Source: Lentimicrobiaceae bacterium (GTDB lineage: Bacteria > Bacteroidota > Bacteroidia > Bacteroidales > F082). Taken from it: a stretch of 64,000 bases of DNA. Shown in pieces: positions 60,851 through 64,000 of this stretch; position 1 is the first letter of the stretch, and every line of letters starts with the position of its first letter. Both the position numbers and the translations under genes were made by a program. The notes under the pieces are model-generated. The model did not search any database, was not told where the DNA came from, and worked only from the letters and a program-made list of their open reading frames with translations. The DNA lies in NCBI GenBank assembly GCA_015061335.1, contig SUWT01000003.1, positions 21,204-85,203 of the forward strand. Reading direction: 5' to 3'.

Positions 60851-63307
60851 TTATTCTATTTCATATTTGTCTGATAAATAGGAGATAAACTCATCCGTGT
60901 TATTCATGAATCGTAACGATTCTTCTTTCCACTCAATGAAAGAGGTTTCGTCTAGCCCTCTTAATTTATCCATCTTACTTAAAAACGCAGCGGAATCCAT
61001 TTGTCCTAATTGAATAAACATGGGATACATCTTGTGACATAGATTTACTGCATCCTTAAAACTGTTCTTGTCTATTATCTCATTGAAAATCACTAGGTTA
61101 TTTGATGTGGATTCTACAAATACCTTTAAGATATTACGTATGGAATTCTCATCATTATCAAACATTGCGCATAGGTCTGCAAAATCATCGGAAAAGATAC
61201 ATTTACTATCCTTACTGGTCTCATAGCTGAAATCACATTTTAATAATTCCCCTAAGTTTTTGATAGAAAATGGCTTAGGTAAATATCCATCAAAACCTTT
61301 TGACTCGGCAACACTTTCATTATACTCTGAGCGTGCTGTCATCAGATACACTTTCTTTGCAGAATCTATGCTCTTGACATAATTTAAAACTTCCAATCCG
61401 CTGAAAGCACCCATCTCTCTGTCAGTCAAGACGATATCAAATTTATCTAATACTTTGCAATATGATTCAAATTCAAATGATGAGTGGCAGATCTGTGATT
61501 TTATGCCAAGTCTGCTTAACATAGATTCAATGACGGCTAATAAACTATTATCGTCATCAATGATTAGAATATTAATATCTTTATCTGTCTTAATAATCTG
61601 AATATCTGTATTTTCTTTGCTTTCTTCTATGTGATCAACGAACTCTATTGGAATACTAATTATAAACTGTGTTCCTTTATTAATCTCTGAATTAACTTCA
61701 AGTTTACCATCTAAAAGATCAATGAGACCTTTTACAACAAAAAGTCCAAAACCACTTCCTTCAATTATACTTCCTTTGTTTTCAATGCGGTTAAAAGGAG
61801 TGAAGATGTCTTCTATTTTGTCTTTAGGAATTCCTATACCTTCATCAATAATATTGAAAATCAATTTGTTGTCTATTATCTTGGCATTGAAGATAATGCT
61901 GCCTTTTATAGTATATTTTGTCGCATTTGATAATACATTACTTAATATCTGCTTAATCTTTAGTGGATCTGATTTGATGAAAATATGATTGTCAAGATCT
62001 TTCTTATATATAAAAGATAAATGTTTGTTTTCTGCAATTGGTTTGAACATCTCAGACAAGTCATCACAGAGGGCTCCAATACTGAAATCGGAGAAATTAG
62101 GGGATTCCTTTCCTTGATCTAATCGCGAGAAATTCAATAAGTTACTTAATAATGAAAGGATATGCTCTGCCGAATTTTTCATTGATTTTATTTTCCGCTG
62201 ATCTTCTGCATTATCGATATCCATTTGCATTAATTCTAGATATCCTAAAATTGAAGATAGGGGAGCTTTTACATCATGTGAAACTGATAAAAGTAATTTG
62301 TGACGGCTTTCCATTATATCTTCTGCTCTTTTTTTTGCGGTCTCCGTATCTCTTCTTGCTTCGATAACTTTTTTTACATCATTGAATATAAGGAAGATAA
62401 ATGTTAAGATAACCAGAAGAGCAATGATCGCTATTAATATGGATAGATTGATGCTTTTATCAATGATATTTTCACTTTTCTGTATCTCATTCAAAACAGA
62501 ATCTAATGTTTGCCTATGTAAGACAATGAGTAAATCTGAAATTTCCTTGCTGATTTCCTGGTCTGAAAATATAAGATTCTTGTATCTGTTTTCCACAATC
62601 ACGATTTGTTTTAGATACTCTTTCCTTCCTTTCTCAGTATATAATTCTAGATTACTAAGTAATTCTTCAGTGGAAATCTCAATTTCTTCATTAATACTGT
62701 CAATTACAGTTTTAGAGACTAAAACAAGACTGTCTAATGATTTGTCGGGTGAAAATACTTCTCCTAATCTTTTGAAGAAGTTCTTTTTTTCAGTTTTATA
62801 TATTATTGTGTCCTGTATTGTTGTTACTATCTTAGAATTATTACTTCTATGTGGCTTGTAATTATCAATAAGATTGTATATTTCCTGATAAGGATTAAAT
62901 GTATTGTATTGATTACTAATCTCTTTTATGATTTGTTCCTTGCTTTCCAATAAGGTAGTGATTTCATTTAATAAAATCTGGCTTAAAGAATCGGAATGCT
63001 GTTCAATGATAGAATCATTGAGTGAATTAATAGATCTGATGGATTCTTTATAGTTGTTGAGATGGTTGTTGTCGCCGTCGAATATGTATAAATTGGCGTA
63101 TGATTGGGCTTCGTTTACTGTTTTAATAAGTTTGTTGGTAAGACTCAATAGCTTCTCATTCTTTTCTATATTATCTTTTTGGAAATTTATTGATTGTTTG
63201 ATAGTTATGATATAATATATCATACCGACGCAAAGCATTGATGCCAATAGATAAATAATGACAGCATTTATTTTAACGCGATTTTCGTATTGACGTCTTT
63301 CCTTCAT
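60851..63307 (-). CDS. Hybrid sensor histidine kinase with receiver and Hpt-like domain
   Basis: Inner-membrane kinase of 818 residues. TM1 is near 12-36; a long helical extracytoplasmic region (about 37-285) resembles CHASE3-type sensors; TM2 is near 286-310. HisKA holds the phosphorylated His in LSVSHDVKAPLSSILGY. The HATPase shows NVLSNATKYT, DEGIGIPKDKIEDIFTPF and GSGFGLFVVKGL. The receiver starts NILIIDDDNSLLAVIESML and its Asp is in IVLTDREMGAFSGLE. The last 100 residues resemble an Hpt domain, LCHKMYPMFIQLGQ having the His. This makes an in-protein phosphorelay that could pass phosphate to the converging response regulator (inference). Confidence 0.88.
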   Translation of the reverse strand: MKERRQYENRVKINAVIIYLLASMLCVGMIYYIITIKQSINFQKDNIEKNEKLLSLTNKLIKTVNEAQSYANLYIFDGDNNHLNNYKESIRSINSLNDSIIEQHSDSLSQILLNEITTLLESKEQIIKEISNQYNTFNPYQEIYNLIDNYKPHRSNNSKIVTTIQDTIIYKTEKKNFFKRLGEVFSPDKSLDSLVLVSKTVIDSINEEIEISTEELLSNLELYTEKGRKEYLKQIVIVENRYKNLIFSDQEISKEISDLLIVLHRQTLDSVLNEIQKSENIIDKSINLSILIAIIALLVILTFIFLIFNDVKKVIEARRDTETAKKRAEDIMESRHKLLLSVSHDVKAPLSSILGYLELMQMDIDNAEDQRKIKSMKNSAEHILSLLSNLLNFSRLDQGKESPNFSDFSIGALCDDLSEMFKPIAENKHLSFIYKKDLDNHIFIKSDPLKIKQILSNVLSNATKYTIKGSIIFNAKIIDNKLIFNIIDEGIGIPKDKIEDIFTPFNRIENKGSIIEGSGFGLFVVKGLIDLLDGKLEVNSEINKGTQFIISIPIEFVDHIEESKENTDIQIIKTDKDINILIIDDDNSLLAVIESMLSRLGIKSQICHSSFEFESYCKVLDKFDIVLTDREMGAFSGLEVLNYVKSIDSAKKVYLMTARSEYNESVAESKGFDGYLPKPFSIKNLGELLKCDFSYETSKDSKCIFSDDFADLCAMFDNDENSIRNILKVFVESTSNNLVIFNEIIDKNSFKDAVNLCHKMYPMFIQLGQMDSAAFLSKMDKLRGLDETSFIEWKEESLRFMNNTDEFISYLSDKYEIE

Positions 63308-63327
63308 TTTAATTTCTTAAAGAAAGA

Positions 63328-63335
63328 CAAAGGTA
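63328..63335 (-). promoter_or_regulatory. -7 box for the hybrid kinase
   Basis: TACCTTTG on the minus strand, 21 bases before the ATG. Confidence 0.55.
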
Positions 63336-63354
63336 ATAATATTTTTTATATAAG

Positions 63355-63390
63355 GAAAAAGCCGTGAGCTTATTTTAACTCACGGCTTTT
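63355..63390 (-). terminator. Terminator after the PG0541 gene
   Basis: AAAAGCCGTGAG and CTCACGGCTTTT form a 12-bp stem over a 10-base loop; T-rich on the minus strand, just past the stop of 63396-63689. Confidence 0.8.
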
Positions 63391-63395
63391 GATTT

Positions 63396-63689
63396 TTATA
63401 TCGTTTTATCAATCTTCCAGCTGAAAGCTCTGAGCCCTAACTCCTCAGCTACCATGTCGAGTTCATGGAGCGAATTTAAAATATCATCAACAAACTCATC
63501 TTCTACAAATGTCAAGATGGCATCATTGAATGTAGGCCATGTGTGACTTCCCATGTGAGGCTCGCCGCCGCGACTGCCGCGACCGCTTATCTCATTCCAT
63601 CTTGTGAATCCTTTGCTGTGATGTTTTTCTAAAAGTTCCATCACTTCTTCATAATATGCCTGATTATATGCTATGAATATTCCTGTCAT
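63396..63689 (-). CDS. PG0541-type PII-like transporter-associated protein
   Basis: Small 97-residue protein with a ferredoxin-like PII fold: IFIAYNQAYYEEVMELLEKH, the T-loop-like SGRGSRGGEPHMGSHTWP, and DAILTFVEDEFVDDILNSL. Its size and sequence match the PG0541 family found next to RND efflux permeases in Bacteroidetes. It lies downstream of such a permease gene here (63771 onward), with an 81-base gap holding a strong palindrome. A regulatory role over the pump is likely by analogy with other PII-type partners (inference). It is the last gene of the unit. Confidence 0.82.
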   Translation of the reverse strand: MTGIFIAYNQAYYEEVMELLEKHHSKGFTRWNEISGRGSRGGEPHMGSHTWPTFNDAILTFVEDEFVDDILNSLHELDMVAEELGLRAFSWKIDKTI

Positions 63690-63716
63690 GATTATTCTAT
63701 TTTTATTTGTTTTATT

Positions 63717-63763
63717 AGAGACGTGTCAATGTTTTTTATTGAATGAAACATTGACGCGTCTCT
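63717..63763. repeat. Third copy of the GAGACGTGTCAATG palindrome, inside an operon
   Basis: AGAGACGTGTCAATGTTT (63717-63734) pairs with AAACATTGACGCGTCTCT (63746-63763), one mismatch in 18. It sits between the RND permease gene and the PG0541 gene, where it may reduce readthrough or stabilise the upstream mRNA (inference). Confidence 0.75.
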
Positions 63764-63770
63764 ACAATTG

Positions 63771-64000
63771 TTAATTGTTAATTCTCTTCATTGCTCTTCT
63801 TGCCTGACGTCTTTCTCTTCTTGAAACGAAGGCTGCATAAAGGGTAGGGATGAGGACGAGTGTGATTAAAGTTGAGACTGTCAAGCCCCATGACACTGTT
63901 ATACCGAGTCCGTTCCACATTTCAGCGCCTTCACCTGAACCTAACGCCATAGGTATCATACCGAGAACTGTTGTAAGTGTTGTCATCAAGATAGGACGCA
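63771..64000 (-). CDS. RND efflux permease, C-terminal end (cut by window edge)
   Basis: The last 76 or so codons of a large AcrB-type efflux pump; the remainder lies right of the window. [20 protein letters not shown] with [18 protein letters not shown] and [16 protein letters not shown] is the conserved final two-helix segment of HAE-type pumps. The adjoining PG0541 gene supports this. No stop or frame problem is seen in the visible part. Confidence 0.88.
   Translation of the reverse strand, partial: RPILMTTLTTVLGMIPMALGSGEGAEMWNGLGITVSWGLTVSTLITLVLIPTLYAAFVSRRERRQARRAMKRINN

Noticed and set aside
1..64000. Ribosomal RNA or tRNA genes
   Set aside because: No tRNA-like TTCRA loop with CCA context and no rRNA signature was noticed in the gaps, though this was by eye and not by a covariance search.

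Overview
The window is a chromosomal segment of an AT-rich member of the Bacteroidetes, most likely order Bacteroidales. The evidence is a type IX secretion (T9SS) C-terminal sorting domain at 749-2386, a DUF4293 membrane protein, a DUF3078 protein, a DUF5106/thioredoxin-like protein, a DUF6427 membrane protein, a PG0541-type PII-like protein beside an RND pump, and an M49 peptidase. About two dozen genes also carry the Bacteroidetes-type -7 promoter box TAnnTTTG just upstream. Species cannot be named from the sequence.

Regions. 1-14.7 kb is core housekeeping: a Xer recombinase (cut by the left edge), a T9SS-exported Omp28-like protein, mpl (cell-wall recycling), rho with a long disordered insert, a metallophosphoesterase, a TonB-domain protein, rlmB, rplS, trmD and mnmE. 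14.7-19.7 kb is a minus-strand chain with overlapping reading frames: an AmgK-like sugar kinase fused to a RapZ C-terminal domain, a MurU-like nucleotidyltransferase, then an AddB-like nuclease. 19.7-25.9 kb holds a Cys/Met PLP enzyme, a DUF349 protein, aroC, a candidate structured RNA and gltS. 26-27.1 kb has intergenic oligo-repeats and an RluA-type pseudouridine synthase.

27.2-37.0 kb is an accessory defence island. It contains two DUF1016 (YhcG-type) nuclease genes, one intact and one a deleted pseudogene. Each has the same 116-bp sequence upstream, containing a promoter. They are followed by a two-gene restriction-modification system whose large subunit joins a GIY-YIG-like domain, a helicase and an Eco57I-type adenine methylase. 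An AbiJ-NTD4/HEPN-like protein, an AlbA_2 (Schlafen-like) protein and an unrecognised protein come next. 37.3-40.7 kb returns to metabolism: split transketolase and carbamate kinase.

40.8-57.1 kb contains an S9 lipoprotein peptidase, a lipocalin, a PNGase F-like N-glycanase, a glycosyltransferase, purD, rnhB, a DPP III-nicotinamidase fusion protein, a second candidate structured RNA, dnaB, a DUF2779-like Fe-S nuclease and a MATE transporter. 57.1-64 kb holds tandem paralogous coiled-coil lipoproteins, a sigma-54-type response regulator converging on a hybrid kinase with receiver and Hpt-like domains, a PG0541 protein and the end of an RND pump gene.

The most unusual items are the DPP III-nicotinamidase fusion, the AmgK-like/RapZ-C fusion next to a MurU-like gene, the duplicated DUF1016 cassette with its exact 116-bp repeat, the GIY-YIG/helicase/methylase enzyme, the two rod-shaped RNA candidates, and a dispersed GAGACGTGTCAATG palindrome family.
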